Assembly (NCBI GenBank): GCA_946186205.1
Contig: CAMHMH010000005.1
Span: forward strand, 62,001-126,000
Source of the DNA: an uncultured Fretibacterium sp.
Lineage (GTDB): Bacteria > Synergistota > Synergistia > Synergistales > Aminobacteriaceae
Reading direction: 5' to 3'
DNA: 64,000 nucleotides
The notes below the pieces were generated by a model that made no database searches, was not told where the DNA came from, and saw nothing but the letters and a program-made list of their open reading frames with translations. Position numbers and translations under genes: made by a program. Every line of letters starts with the position of its first letter. Positions within the stretch are counted from its first letter, which is position 1. Positions 23,990 to 33,286 of this stretch are shown piece after piece.

Positions 23990-25882
23990 TCCGTTCATTG
24001 CGTCAACGATAATCTGTACTGCCTCGCCCCGTGTCATTCCGTCGTGATATTCTGCCTTGATTGCTTTCTTCATGGCCGACTCTGCCCGTGAAATCATTCC
24101 TGCAAATTCTTTTCTTGTTACCTTCCTGTTAATGCCGAATCTGCCCGGGACTCTGCGTGTCTTTGAAGGCGTGCTGATTCTCTGCTTGGGGTAAACGGGG
24201 AATTTCTCAGGCTCAGCGAGTCTATACAGAGTCGCAATCTGAACAGCTCCGTAATATGCGCTCCGTTCGGGGACATCTATATATTCAGCAAGCGAGAGCA
24301 TTACGCCGGAGTCAGCAAGAACTTTCTGCACGTGCAATGCGTGAATATCGCGGGGCTTAACGTCATAACTTACAGCGAGTGTCGCAAGAGTCCCGACAGC
24401 CTGCCCGGTCATCATGCACACAGGCTGAAGACGCAATGCGCTTGTAGCAAGGCGGGACATTGAGAGATTCTTTTCAGCCGCAAGAAAATTATCATCACTC
24501 ACAGGAATAAATATCCTCATTGGCACCTGAAACGCTCCGGCGGGTTCGTGAGTCCTCATTGCCGACTGACGCTCGCCGAGTTCGTGTTCAAAGTCATCAT
24601 CATCATCACCCGTATGAAGGTCAAGAATATATCCTCCTATTGCTATTGAGTCGTGGAGTTCCTGATTCTTTCTGCCGTTCCTGTAGCTTTCGGAGTTAGT
24701 GTAGATTGCCTGTGAGTTATACGTGTAATCACCCACAATCCTGCGGGACTCTCTCACGTATGGCACTGGCGGAAAATGACGCGCAATGTTCTTCCATTCG
24801 TCCGAGAGTCCTTCTGCTTCTTTCGGGAGATCGTCATATTCATTCTCATCAACTGACCACGACTCGCCAAGCTCGTTTTGTATGTACCAGATGAAATGAA
24901 GAGTCTTGATTAGTGCCTCGCGGTTAATATGCTCCCTGAATGATTTGTCCTCAAGGTATGCGATTGGTATTCCGTATTTCTCGTCCCATCCGTATTGACC
25001 CGGGTAATCATTGCCCCAGTTTACGCCCGTCTTTGTGATTCGCTTCCAGTCTTTGCGCGCTCCTGTGTAGTTCCCCGGTGAGTATGAGTCAGGCACTGCC
25101 CTGTAGCCGTTGTGCGCTGAAAACTCTGCGGGAAGTTTGAACGGCGAGCGGTCTCCAGCTCCGAAATTGTTCCGTGATACATAGGCAAGATAATTCTTCC
25201 GTGCTTTTTCGTATTCGGGCAATGGCTTCTTAGGCCGCAAATGTTCAGGGACTCCTTCAGGATATTTTCGGATTATCGCCGTCCACGTTATATCCTGAAT
25301 CATAGAGTCCGGGTTCATGTCGGGTGATACAGAATTTCCCGAACGATAGCGCAACCCTGCAAGCGGTATAACATCTCCGTATTCTGTCGCGTCAATTAGA
25401 ATCTTGCATGTGAAATCTTTCGTGCCTTCAGGAGTTTTCGCTGTGATGATTTTTCCGTTTGATGACGGTTTCACGCTGACGATTTCAGAGTGATATATCA
25501 CGTCCGCGCTTTTGGCCATGTCCTTTAGGATTTCGCTACCGACTCTCGGCTCGAATGCTTTTCCGTCGGTCTTCCAGTATGATGTCGCTATCGATTTCCC
25601 TTTGGCCGAATAATGACTCCTGACTCTGTTCATAAACTCACGGTAAATTCCGCTCTCGTTAAGCCGGGACATGTCATCCATCGTTGAGACTCCCGCCGCT
25701 GTTGCCTGTCCTCCAAGCATGTTTGTAGTCTCAATGATGAGTACGCTTGCTCCGAGTCTTGTCGCCTGAATCGCTGCTGAGACTCCCGACATTCCCCCGC
25801 CCGCTATGATTATGTCATGAGCGAATGAAGCTGATGATGTGAGAATGAGACATAGAATTAACGCTGATAATTTTTTGTGCAT
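23906..25882 (-). CDS. Exported FAD-dependent oxidoreductase with SLH-like C-terminal tail
   Basis: 658 residues. A signal peptide (LSALILCLILTSSASFA) is followed at once by a dinucleotide-binding motif IIIAGGGMSGVSAAIQATRLG and a second conserved FAD motif GGQATAAGVSTMDD, matching the FAD-dependent oxidoreductase family PF12831-type (BT-like secreted enzymes whose substrates are mostly unknown). LIDATEYGDVIPLAGL is another family hallmark. The last 80 residues (RKEFAGMISRAE..., GMTRGEAVQIIVDAM) look like two degenerate S-layer-homology repeats, which would tether it to the cell wall. Its 3' end overlaps mnmE by 84 bases in convergent orientation, so the tail may be a recent extension. Confidence 0.82.
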   Translation of the reverse strand: MHKKLSALILCLILTSSASFAHDIIIAGGGMSGVSAAIQATRLGASVLIIETTNMLGGQATAAGVSTMDDMSRLNESGIYREFMNRVRSHYSAKGKSIATSYWKTDGKAFEPRVGSEILKDMAKSADVIYHSEIVSVKPSSNGKIITAKTPEGTKDFTCKILIDATEYGDVIPLAGLRYRSGNSVSPDMNPDSMIQDITWTAIIRKYPEGVPEHLRPKKPLPEYEKARKNYLAYVSRNNFGAGDRSPFKLPAEFSAHNGYRAVPDSYSPGNYTGARKDWKRITKTGVNWGNDYPGQYGWDEKYGIPIAYLEDKSFREHINREALIKTLHFIWYIQNELGESWSVDENEYDDLPKEAEGLSDEWKNIARHFPPVPYVRESRRIVGDYTYNSQAIYTNSESYRNGRKNQELHDSIAIGGYILDLHTGDDDDDFEHELGERQSAMRTHEPAGAFQVPMRIFIPVSDDNFLAAEKNLSMSRLATSALRLQPVCMMTGQAVGTLATLAVSYDVKPRDIHALHVQKVLADSGVMLSLAEYIDVPERSAYYGAVQIATLYRLAEPEKFPVYPKQRISTPSKTRRVPGRFGINRKVTRKEFAGMISRAESAMKKAIKAEYHDGMTRGEAVQIIVDAMNGSFSHAEAAEHGVEKLITGINSQDSQQP

Positions 25883-25961
25883 GTTAAAGCCTCCGTGTTA
25901 AATGCCAATATTCTATAGTACTGTGCTAAAATTCAGGAAATTTTTTTTACGAGGGGTATTA

Positions 25962-27701
25962 ATGGACAAAGTATCAAGAAAAATAAACGGCTCAGAGATA
26001 TTAATACAATGCCTCTTAGAGCAGGGAGTAGATACAATATTCGGTTATCCCGGCGGGGCAATACTGAACGTTTACGACAAGTTATATGAACATCCCGAAA
26101 TCCGCCACATTCTTACAGCTCATGAGCAGGGAGCTTCTCACGCCGCTGACGGTTACGCAAGATCAACAGGCAAGGTCGGAGTCTGTTTCGCAACTTCCGG
26201 GCCGGGTTCAACGAATCTCACAACAGGAGTCGCAACCGCATACATGGACTCTTCACCTGTCGTATTCATCACATGCAACGTAAACACGGATCTTATTGGC
26301 CGCGACTCGTTTCAGGAAGTCGACATTACCGGCGTAACACTCCCAATCACAAAATGCTCGTACATCGTAAGCAACGTTAAGAATCTTGCTGACACTGTGA
26401 GGGAGGCTTTTGCAGTCGCGAAAATGGGTCGTCCCGGCCCCGTATTGATTGACATTCAGAAGAACGCAACCGCCGATGAATGTATCTACACTCCCACAAC
26501 ACCCGAAGATTTTGTGTCATCAGGAAGCAAACGCATTGCGCGAATGAGAGACACTCATCACCCCGCAATAGGTTACCCGGAAATTGACGTTAAAGCCGTT
26601 GAGACTCTCGCGGGAATGATTGACGAGTCAGAGAAGCCGTTATTGATATGCGGAGGAGGAGTCGTGCGTTCGGGAGCTTCTGAAGAGTTTCGGACATTAG
26701 CGCGGAGAATGGACTCACCTGTCGCAATTACCGTTATGGGCGGAGGGGCTTTCGGCGGTTATGATCCTCTCAAAACCGGCATGATTGGTATGCACGGATC
26801 ACAGGCTTCAAACATGGCTTGCGACGCTTGCGACCTTCTTATAGCTGTAGGGTGCAGGTTCTCAGACAGAGTTACGCTTAACCCGGCGGGCTTTGCGAAA
26901 AATGCGAAAATCGTACACATTGACATTGACCCGTCAGAAATCAACAAGAACATTAAAGCAGACCTTAGCATTATAGGAGACGCAAAAGAAATACTGTCTA
27001 TGCTTCTCTCAAAGCTCAAGCGCGACAAGAACAATGACGGCTGGAAAAATTATGTATTCTCATTCCGGCGTGAGACTGAATATGATGACCCCAAGAACGG
27101 CAATTTGACCCCGAAACAAATATTATCGTCAGCAGCTGAAATCCTCCCTCAAGACACAATGGTAACGACAGATGTCGGACAGCATCAGATGTGGGCGATT
27201 CAGCACTTCAGGTTTGATTACCCCGGGCAGCTCATAACGTCGGGCGGATTCGGCACAATGGGATTCGGACTCGGCGCGGCTATAGGCGTTCAGGCAGGAA
27301 ACCCGGACAAAACTGTTCTTCATGTTACCGGCGACGGCTCATTCAGAATGAACTGCAACGAACTCGCTACAGAGCAGTACTATCACATGCCGATTATCAC
27401 TCTGCTGTTCAACAATCAGACGCTCGGAATGGTAAGACAGTGGCAGCACCTCATTTATCACGAGCATTACTCGCAGACGACATTAGACAGAGGGCCGGAC
27501 TTCGTGAAGCTCGCTGAGGCATACGGCATTCACGGCGCAACAGTGAGAGATGAAGAGACATTACGCAGGGTGCTTCATGAGGCTGTAAATTCTCGTTCTG
27601 ACGGTCTCGGATGGGTCATTGACTGCCGGATTGATATTGACGAAATGGTTCGCCCTATGGTCGGCGGGAACAGTTTCATCACAAATTTCATGCTCTATTA
27701 G
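25962..27701 (+). CDS. ilvB: Acetolactate synthase large subunit
   Basis: Thiamine-diphosphate and FAD enzyme joining two pyruvates (or pyruvate and 2-oxobutyrate) in branched-chain amino acid synthesis. 579 residues from ATG 25962, which is preceded by GAGGGG; an upstream in-frame start at 25902 is not needed. Key sites: FGYPGGAILNVYDKL with the catalytic Glu in TAHEQGASHAADGYAR; FAD-binding middle domain; ThDP/Mg motif GDGSFRMNCNELATEQ...NNQ. TGTGCTAAAAT at about 25922-25932 may be an extended -10 promoter element. The small-subunit gene follows after 13 bases. Confidence 0.96.
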   Translation: MDKVSRKINGSEILIQCLLEQGVDTIFGYPGGAILNVYDKLYEHPEIRHILTAHEQGASHAADGYARSTGKVGVCFATSGPGSTNLTTGVATAYMDSSPVVFITCNVNTDLIGRDSFQEVDITGVTLPITKCSYIVSNVKNLADTVREAFAVAKMGRPGPVLIDIQKNATADECIYTPTTPEDFVSSGSKRIARMRDTHHPAIGYPEIDVKAVETLAGMIDESEKPLLICGGGVVRSGASEEFRTLARRMDSPVAITVMGGGAFGGYDPLKTGMIGMHGSQASNMACDACDLLIAVGCRFSDRVTLNPAGFAKNAKIVHIDIDPSEINKNIKADLSIIGDAKEILSMLLSKLKRDKNNDGWKNYVFSFRRETEYDDPKNGNLTPKQILSSAAEILPQDTMVTTDVGQHQMWAIQHFRFDYPGQLITSGGFGTMGFGLGAAIGVQAGNPDKTVLHVTGDGSFRMNCNELATEQYYHMPIITLLFNNQTLGMVRQWQHLIYHEHYSQTTLDRGPDFVKLAEAYGIHGATVRDEETLRRVLHEAVNSRSDGLGWVIDCRIDIDEMVRPMVGGNSFITNFMLY

Positions 27702-27714
27702 GGAGTGAATGATT

Positions 27715-28227
27715 ATGCAGGCAAAAGAAGACAGCAAATCCCTCAAGCGTTACACAATCGTTACTGCTATGGACAATGAAGCCGGTGTACTCTCTCAGCT
27801 CGCGCATTTGTTCTCACGAAAAGGATATAACATTGAGACGATAGCGGCGGGGTGGACGGTTGACCAGAATGTTACGCGCTTCACGATAGAAATATATTCT
27901 GATGATGAGCGTGTGCAATTGCTTTGCAGTCAGTTGCGGAAGCTCGTGCCGATACATTACGTTGAAATTCTTGACCCGGCTAAATCAGTACGGCGTGAAT
28001 TGATGTTAGTGCGTGTACATGCCGCTGACCGTGCCGCGAGGAATGAGATTATTCAGATATGCAACATCTTCCGGGGCTCAGTTGTTGACATTACGCCCGA
28101 CAGCATTACGGTGTCTGTTACGGGAGATGACCAGAAGACGGGAGCATTTGAGGATCTCTTGAAGGAGTTCGGGATAATAGACCTTGCGAGGACGGGTATC
28201 GTTGCGATTGAACGCGGAGAAATGTAA
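27715..28227 (+). CDS. ilvN: Acetolactate synthase small (regulatory) subunit
   Basis: 170 residues. An N-terminal ACT domain (YTIVTAMDNEAGVLSQLAHLFSR, about residues 13-85) and a C-terminal IlvN domain (residues about 86-165) give valine feedback control of the IlvB catalytic subunit. ATG 27715 is preferred because GGGAG lies nine bases upstream; the ATG at 27709 is too close. A terminator follows 10 bases after the stop. Confidence 0.95.
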   Translation: MQAKEDSKSLKRYTIVTAMDNEAGVLSQLAHLFSRKGYNIETIAAGWTVDQNVTRFTIEIYSDDERVQLLCSQLRKLVPIHYVEILDPAKSVRRELMLVRVHAADRAARNEIIQICNIFRGSVVDITPDSITVSVTGDDQKTGAFEDLLKEFGIIDLARTGIVAIERGEM

Positions 28228-28235
28228 ATCCGTAA

Positions 28236-28277
28236 GCAAAAAAATCCCTCGGCACTCTCACCGGGGGAAATTTTTTT
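28236..28277. terminator. Terminator between ilvBN and licD
   Basis: TCCCTCGG pairs with CCGGGGGA around an eight-base loop, with an A-run before it and a seven-base T-run after it. It can end ilvN and, in reverse, the convergent licD gene. Confidence 0.85.
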
Positions 28278-28282
28278 ATGAG

Positions 28283-29089
28283 CTAATCTAATTCGTATGC
28301 CTTGTAGAAATGTGTCGAGACCCTTTTTTCTTCTGGCGGAAGCTCCATGTAATCACCGTAAAGTTTCCTCAGCCATTCGTCATAACATGCTGGTGCGTTA
28401 TACTTCTTACCCTCAAATTCAAGCTGGGTCATCTCCTCTAACTTCTCACGCTCTATTACTGCGTCCCTGATACCAGTGAAATCTCCTACTAATCCAGTGT
28501 CTTTGTCAGCATAACTCCTCGCATTATTCACAAGACCTTTCACGAAATAATGACGCGGAAATATCCTCAGCATCGCACGAAACGCATATACAGCCAAGCT
28601 CCTCAGAAAACCTCCTCTTGTAGGCTTCAGGAATATAGGCAGCTTCCTTCCGAGATTGCAGACGAAAAATATCTTGCGCTTACGGAACATTCTCTTTTGT
28701 TCGGCCTCATCAAGCGGCGCATTGTCCATCACAAATATGTCAATGTTCACCGAAAGTTTGTCCCCCTTCTCGTCTGGCTCGTAAAGTATCGTCGACCTGT
28801 CAAAAACTTTCCCGTAATGCGTAAAGCTCTCAGGGTCATTCTCATAGCTCGTGAACTTATAGCGGCCGTTACCCTCGTTGAACATCAACATGAATTTATC
28901 GTAGTCAGGCCTCAGCATTCCCAAATCTATATCATCATCCCAAGGTATATACCCCCTATGACGCACCGCGCCGAGCAATGTTCCTCCATTCAGCCAGCAC
29001 TTTATTCCGTTCCTTTCACAGAAGCTCTTTACTTCGTCAAGTATCTCAACCTGGATTTCCCTCAGTCTTTCCCTTCCGATTTCCTTCAC
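28283..29089 (-). CDS. LicD family phosphotransferase
   Basis: 268 residues. The nucleotidyltransferase-fold signature is complete: WLNGGTLLGAVRHRGYIPWDDDIDLGM (about residues 33-58), including the DDDID metal site. LicD proteins transfer phosphocholine or related phospho-substituents onto surface glycans. Here the acceptor is likely lipopolysaccharide or another envelope glycan, but that is inference. It follows the coiled-coil gene at 29092-30345 after only two bases, so the two are co-expressed. No choline kinase or LicC is visible nearby, although an IspD/TarI-type cytidylyltransferase occurs at 62.3 kb. Confidence 0.87.
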   Translation of the reverse strand: MKEIGRERLREIQVEILDEVKSFCERNGIKCWLNGGTLLGAVRHRGYIPWDDDIDLGMLRPDYDKFMLMFNEGNGRYKFTSYENDPESFTHYGKVFDRSTILYEPDEKGDKLSVNIDIFVMDNAPLDEAEQKRMFRKRKIFFVCNLGRKLPIFLKPTRGGFLRSLAVYAFRAMLRIFPRHYFVKGLVNNARSYADKDTGLVGDFTGIRDAVIEREKLEEMTQLEFEGKKYNAPACYDEWLRKLYGDYMELPPEEKRVSTHFYKAYELD

Positions 29090-29091
29090 GT

Positions 29092-30345
29092 TTACTTCTT
29101 CAGCCTCCTGTTGATTTCGTCAAATTCTGAACGCATTATACCGCTCTCAAATATTTTTAGCTCAGGCATCGTTATATTCGTTACCGTGTCAAACGCTTCA
29201 AGCCCAGAATGTATCAGCCTCCTCAGTTCGCTTGAGCTTCGCACCGTCCTGTACGTGTTCTCCGCTAAGTCTCGGTTTAGTCGCAAACTCTTTATGCTCT
29301 CCATCAATGAGACTTTCTGACTGTCTAATAACTTTCCGTAGAGTTTCGCCGCCTCAATTGTCGTCGCGTTCGATTTCGCGTTCTGTGAAAATGATTGTCG
29401 CTGTGATAACGTATACGCTTTGTCGTTGCTCTTTGAGATTGCCTCACGTCTCAATGTCTCTGCCTCTTTCTGTATCTCCGAGAGCATTGGCTTGTATTCA
29501 CCGTCCATCTTCCTCACAAGCTCTTCTTCCGTGTGTATCAGCAAATCATTCAGCACTAAATACATTCCCGTGTAGCGTTTGATTATCTCAAGGCTGTTCG
29601 TGTCTTTCTGAGACAGCTCTTCAAGTTTCGTTACTACTGCTTTCACATTGTCGAATATCACTGTGTTCTGTAATATGTCCTCGCCCGTTACTGAATTGAT
29701 TAGTATCTCCGTCTGTGAGTCTGTCAGCTCAAGTCCAATGTTCTGAAGCTCCTGTGATAACCTTGATGTCATTGCTGACACTTGAGCCTCAGTGCGGGCG
29801 ATTTCGTTTTCAGTCTCAGAAATTTTTGCGTCAATCTTCCCTTTCGTCTTTCGCCAGAACATATACGTGCTTTCGGGCGCCGTAATCCTCTCATTTCTCA
29901 GTCTGTCAAGCTCTGTCCTTAACAACGTAATTTTTGCCCGCAGCTTCACTGCCTGCGCTCGCGTATTTCCTGCGTCACCGTCTGACAATATCATCACTGC
30001 TTGGTCTAACAGTTCGTTTATCTTCTTTGCATTGCTGATTTTGTCCTCCCCAAACCACGCCGATTTTGGCAACGTCTCTTGCTTGTCTCTCAATGTCAGT
30101 GCGTCGTTCAAGTCCCCCGTCAGCTTCTCCCATTTATCCGCTATATTCGCTGGCAACGTCTCCCCGTTCACGTACACGCTTTCAGCTGATGGTGTCGTGT
30201 TGTCTGGGCTGAACCATCCCATAACGTAATCTGTCATGCTCTCCCACATGTCTGATGCGTACTGCGTTACATCATTCCAGCCCAACGCATTCGCACCTCT
30301 CACCTGAACCATCATTATCATCACTGCTATAATTTTCTTCATCAC
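29092..30345 (-). CDS. Exported coiled-coil protein of unknown function
   Basis: 417 residues. A short signal peptide (KKIIAVMIMMVQVRGANA) is followed by an acidic/aromatic region and then almost continuous alpha-helix with heptad patterns (about residues 110-200 and 255-370; LRTELDRLRNERI, EIQKEAETLRREAI). No catalytic motif or known family is recognised. The protein could be a periplasmic scaffold or tether. It is transcribed with licD (two-base gap), which hints at an envelope-decoration function. Confidence 0.6.
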   Translation of the reverse strand: MMKKIIAVMIMMVQVRGANALGWNDVTQYASDMWESMTDYVMGWFSPDNTTPSAESVYVNGETLPANIADKWEKLTGDLNDALTLRDKQETLPKSAWFGEDKISNAKKINELLDQAVMILSDGDAGNTRAQAVKLRAKITLLRTELDRLRNERITAPESTYMFWRKTKGKIDAKISETENEIARTEAQVSAMTSRLSQELQNIGLELTDSQTEILINSVTGEDILQNTVIFDNVKAVVTKLEELSQKDTNSLEIIKRYTGMYLVLNDLLIHTEEELVRKMDGEYKPMLSEIQKEAETLRREAISKSNDKAYTLSQRQSFSQNAKSNATTIEAAKLYGKLLDSQKVSLMESIKSLRLNRDLAENTYRTVRSSSELRRLIHSGLEAFDTVTNITMPELKIFESGIMRSEFDEINRRLKK

Positions 30346-30476
30346 TCATTTTCTCCCCTTTGATTTTTCTTCGGATTGAATGAATGTTAGTTAATGCATA
30401 TGAAGATTTTGTGTTACTGATTCAGCGCGTTATGAGATATTATTACTACATCAATATTTCAGAAGGTGAAAATTGT

Positions 30477-31580
30477 ATGAGAGTTACTATTTTGACAAAC
30501 GGCCCAGGGGAGTTATGGGGCTGGGTTCGTCCTGTCGCTTCAGAATTAAGAAAAAGAGGGCATTCCATTTCCTTATGGTTATTGCCGTGTCCTTTCTCTT
30601 CTGGCCATGAAAGGGAAGCTGCTTCACTCTTGGGGGTCGACAAGCTCGAAGGGCCTTCATCAGCTTCAACAACTTGGAGCGAAATTGCTAACGAGAATAC
30701 TGACTGCATTATTCAGGCGGGCGGTGATATTTCTTTCGGCCTCAGAATGTCAAAGTCTGCTAAGGCTCCCCTCACCGTCTACAGTTACAGGCACAGAAAA
30801 AACATTCCAAGCGCAAAACTTTTGACAGCCTATCATGAGCAAGTCAATCTTGAGTCTGTTACAGCAATCGGGGACTTGGTGAAAGACAGTGTGAAGATGG
30901 ATATTACTCCGCAGGCTTTAAGCTCGTGGGACTGGTACAAAGATAATTCACCGCGTATTCTCATCCTACCCGGAAGCCGTCCTAAAATCAGAGCCATCGT
31001 CATCAAATGGATTTGTCAACTACGAGACAACATAACGAAATTGATACCCAATGCACGAATAAGGTCTTTGTTCCCTCAGTTTATGCCAGAATACGAGATT
31101 AATATATGGCGCAAGGAAGGACTCAATCCCATAAGAGCCGGCGCGGGAGTCGCAATGAATAATTCTGACTACGCAATCACACAGCCCGGTACTAATAACT
31201 TTGAGATGATGCACTCAGGCTTGCCGGGACTCGTTACTGCCCCCGAAAAATTTTTAGCCTACATGCCCGTATCAGGAGTCGCGAATATCCTCACACGTAT
31301 ACCCATCGTCGGAAATATCATCAGAAGGAAGGCACTTATTCACACCGTCAGAAAATGGAACGGTTTCATCTCACTCCCTAACCGAACGTTTCAGAAAAAT
31401 ATTCTCGTCGAAATGTGGGGCAATGTTACTCCCGCCATGATTGCAGAAAGGGTCAAACGTGATATTGATGATACTGAAGGTTTGAAGGCAGTTCGTGATG
31501 AGCTATTGAGACTTTCAGGGGATTATGGAGCCGCCTCGAGGATATGTGATATTGCGACGGGAAAAGGAGACACACTATGA
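30477..31580 (+). CDS. Lipid-A-disaccharide synthase-related glycosyltransferase
   Basis: 367 residues from ATG 30477 (AGAAGGTG upstream; the frame opens at 30384 but that extension is unlike the family). The N-terminus VTILTNGPGELWGWVRPVA is typical of the LpxB-related branch, and FEMMHSGLPGLVTAPEKF resembles the nucleotide-sugar site of GT19 enzymes. LpxB condenses UDP-diacylglucosamine with lipid X. Whether this protein does that reaction or another glycosyl transfer is uncertain, because a second LpxB-related domain is fused to LpxK two genes downstream. Overlaps msbA by four bases (ATGA). Confidence 0.8.
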   Translation: MRVTILTNGPGELWGWVRPVASELRKRGHSISLWLLPCPFSSGHEREAASLLGVDKLEGPSSASTTWSEIANENTDCIIQAGGDISFGLRMSKSAKAPLTVYSYRHRKNIPSAKLLTAYHEQVNLESVTAIGDLVKDSVKMDITPQALSSWDWYKDNSPRILILPGSRPKIRAIVIKWICQLRDNITKLIPNARIRSLFPQFMPEYEINIWRKEGLNPIRAGAGVAMNNSDYAITQPGTNNFEMMHSGLPGLVTAPEKFLAYMPVSGVANILTRIPIVGNIIRRKALIHTVRKWNGFISLPNRTFQKNILVEMWGNVTPAMIAERVKRDIDDTEGLKAVRDELLRLSGDYGAASRICDIATGKGDTL

Positions 31581-33286
31581 TTTCCGAAGCCGTGAGAATG
31601 CTCCTTTCTTACACGAGAAAATACAGGCTAAAAATATTTCTTTCCGCAGTATTCATGCTCCTGTCATCCGGGCTTAACGTCATTCCTCCGTACTTGTTCA
31701 AGGCAGTCGTCGATGATGTATTAATCTCAAAGAATATTTTCATGCTCAACATTATGTGCGCGTGTGTAGTAGCTATCTTCGGAGCAAAGGCCGTAACTAT
31801 GTACCTTCAGCGTTACTTTATGAACGAGGCCGGACAAGGTGTCGTCATGGACATAAGAAACACTCTGTACAATCACATGATGAGAATGAAGCTCGGCACT
31901 ATTTACGCCTCAAGAACCGGTGAATTTATGAGCAGGATTACGGGCGATGCTTCTACACTTCAGAACATCGTTACAACTACATTCATTGATTTGATGTTCA
32001 ACCTTCTGACCTTCATCGGTATGTTCGCTTTCATCATCTATATCAACTGGAAATTAACCTGCCTCATAATCATTGTGCTTCCTTTCGTGGGTATTCTCCT
32101 ATCGTATGCGGGAAAAAAACTGCGCGCCGCAGGGCATAACGTTCAGGAACATTTAGCCGACATAACCGCAACAGCTCAAGAGGCATTCTCAGCAGTCAGG
32201 GTAGTAAGGTCGTTTGCGAATGAGGATGAAGAATTAGAGCGTTTCAGAGCGGCAGGACAGGGAAATTATGACGCGCTTCTTAAGGCAGTAAGCGTTCAGG
32301 GAGTATTAGCAGGAGTGATAGAAGTGTTCCTGATATTTTCGCTTTCGGTGGTGTTCTGGTTCGGAGGAAGGAGCGTTATTGACGGAGAATTAACGCCGGG
32401 GGATTTGGTATCGTTCACAGGGTATATTGCGTTCATGGTTCAGCCGATAAGAAGCATAATGAATCAGATGAGCATAATACAAACCGGGATTGCGAGCGCG
32501 GAGAGAATTTGCGAGATACTTAATGTCCCGGCCGAAAATGATACTCACTCGGAGAAGCACATAACCATAAAAGGAAGTCTCAAGTTTCAGCACGTATCTT
32601 TCAGCTATGACAAAGGGGAAATACTTCATGACGTTAATTTTACGGTCAACGCAGGCGGGAAAATTGCTATCGTCGGCCCTACTGGTGCGGGTAAGTCTAC
32701 AATTGCTGACCTGATACCGCGATTCTATGAGCCGTCAGAAGGAAAAATTCTCGTTGATGATGTCGATATATCACAGTTCGGGCTTAAAGACCTTCGCAGG
32801 CAAATCGGTATCGTTCCTCAAGAATGCATTCTCATGCGTGGCACAATAGCTTTCAACATCGCTTACGGTTTGGGAGATATTGACATGGCCAAAGTCAAAG
32901 AAGCCGCCGAAATCGCTGACATTTCCGCATTCATTGAGTCATTGCCCGATGGTTACGAGTCTATAGTCGGTGAAAGAGGCGTTACACTCTCAGGAGGTCA
33001 AAGACAACGTATCGCAATCGCAAGAGCCGTCATCAGAGACCCGCGAATACTCATTCTTGACGAGGCTACTAGCTCGCTTGATACAGTCTCAGAACACGCC
33101 GTGCAAAAAGCTCTCAATCAGGCCATGAACGGACGTACTTCTATCATCATCGCACACAGGTTAAGCACCATCAAAAACGCTGACACTATTTATGTTCTTA
33201 AGGACGGCAGATTTATTGAGAACGGGACTCATGATGAGCTAATTTCATTGGGAGGGGTTTATTCTGAGCTTTACGGAAATCTATAA
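31577..33286 (+). CDS. msbA: Lipid A export ABC transporter MsbA-like
   Basis: Half-transporter of 569 residues: six-helix ABC membrane domain (residues about 1-310) and an ATPase domain with Walker A GPTGAGKST, Q-loop, signature LSGGQRQR, Walker B ILILDEATSS and the H-loop in IIAHRLST. The location between an LpxB-like gene and LpxK supports a lipid A-core flippase rather than a multidrug exporter. It overlaps the upstream gene by four bases, and its 3' end probably contains the ribosome site of the downstream LpxK fusion. Confidence 0.9.
   Translation: MISEAVRMLLSYTRKYRLKIFLSAVFMLLSSGLNVIPPYLFKAVVDDVLISKNIFMLNIMCACVVAIFGAKAVTMYLQRYFMNEAGQGVVMDIRNTLYNHMMRMKLGTIYASRTGEFMSRITGDASTLQNIVTTTFIDLMFNLLTFIGMFAFIIYINWKLTCLIIIVLPFVGILLSYAGKKLRAAGHNVQEHLADITATAQEAFSAVRVVRSFANEDEELERFRAAGQGNYDALLKAVSVQGVLAGVIEVFLIFSLSVVFWFGGRSVIDGELTPGDLVSFTGYIAFMVQPIRSIMNQMSIIQTGIASAERICEILNVPAENDTHSEKHITIKGSLKFQHVSFSYDKGEILHDVNFTVNAGGKIAIVGPTGAGKSTIADLIPRFYEPSEGKILVDDVDISQFGLKDLRRQIGIVPQECILMRGTIAFNIAYGLGDIDMAKVKEAAEIADISAFIESLPDGYESIVGERGVTLSGGQRQRIAIARAVIRDPRILILDEATSSLDTVSEHAVQKALNQAMNGRTSIIIAHRLSTIKNADTIYVLKDGRFIENGTHDELISLGGVYSELYGNL

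Noticed and set aside
28550-29320. 256-residue open frame antisense to licD
   Set aside because: The licD frame has full family motifs; the antisense frame has no recognisable domain.
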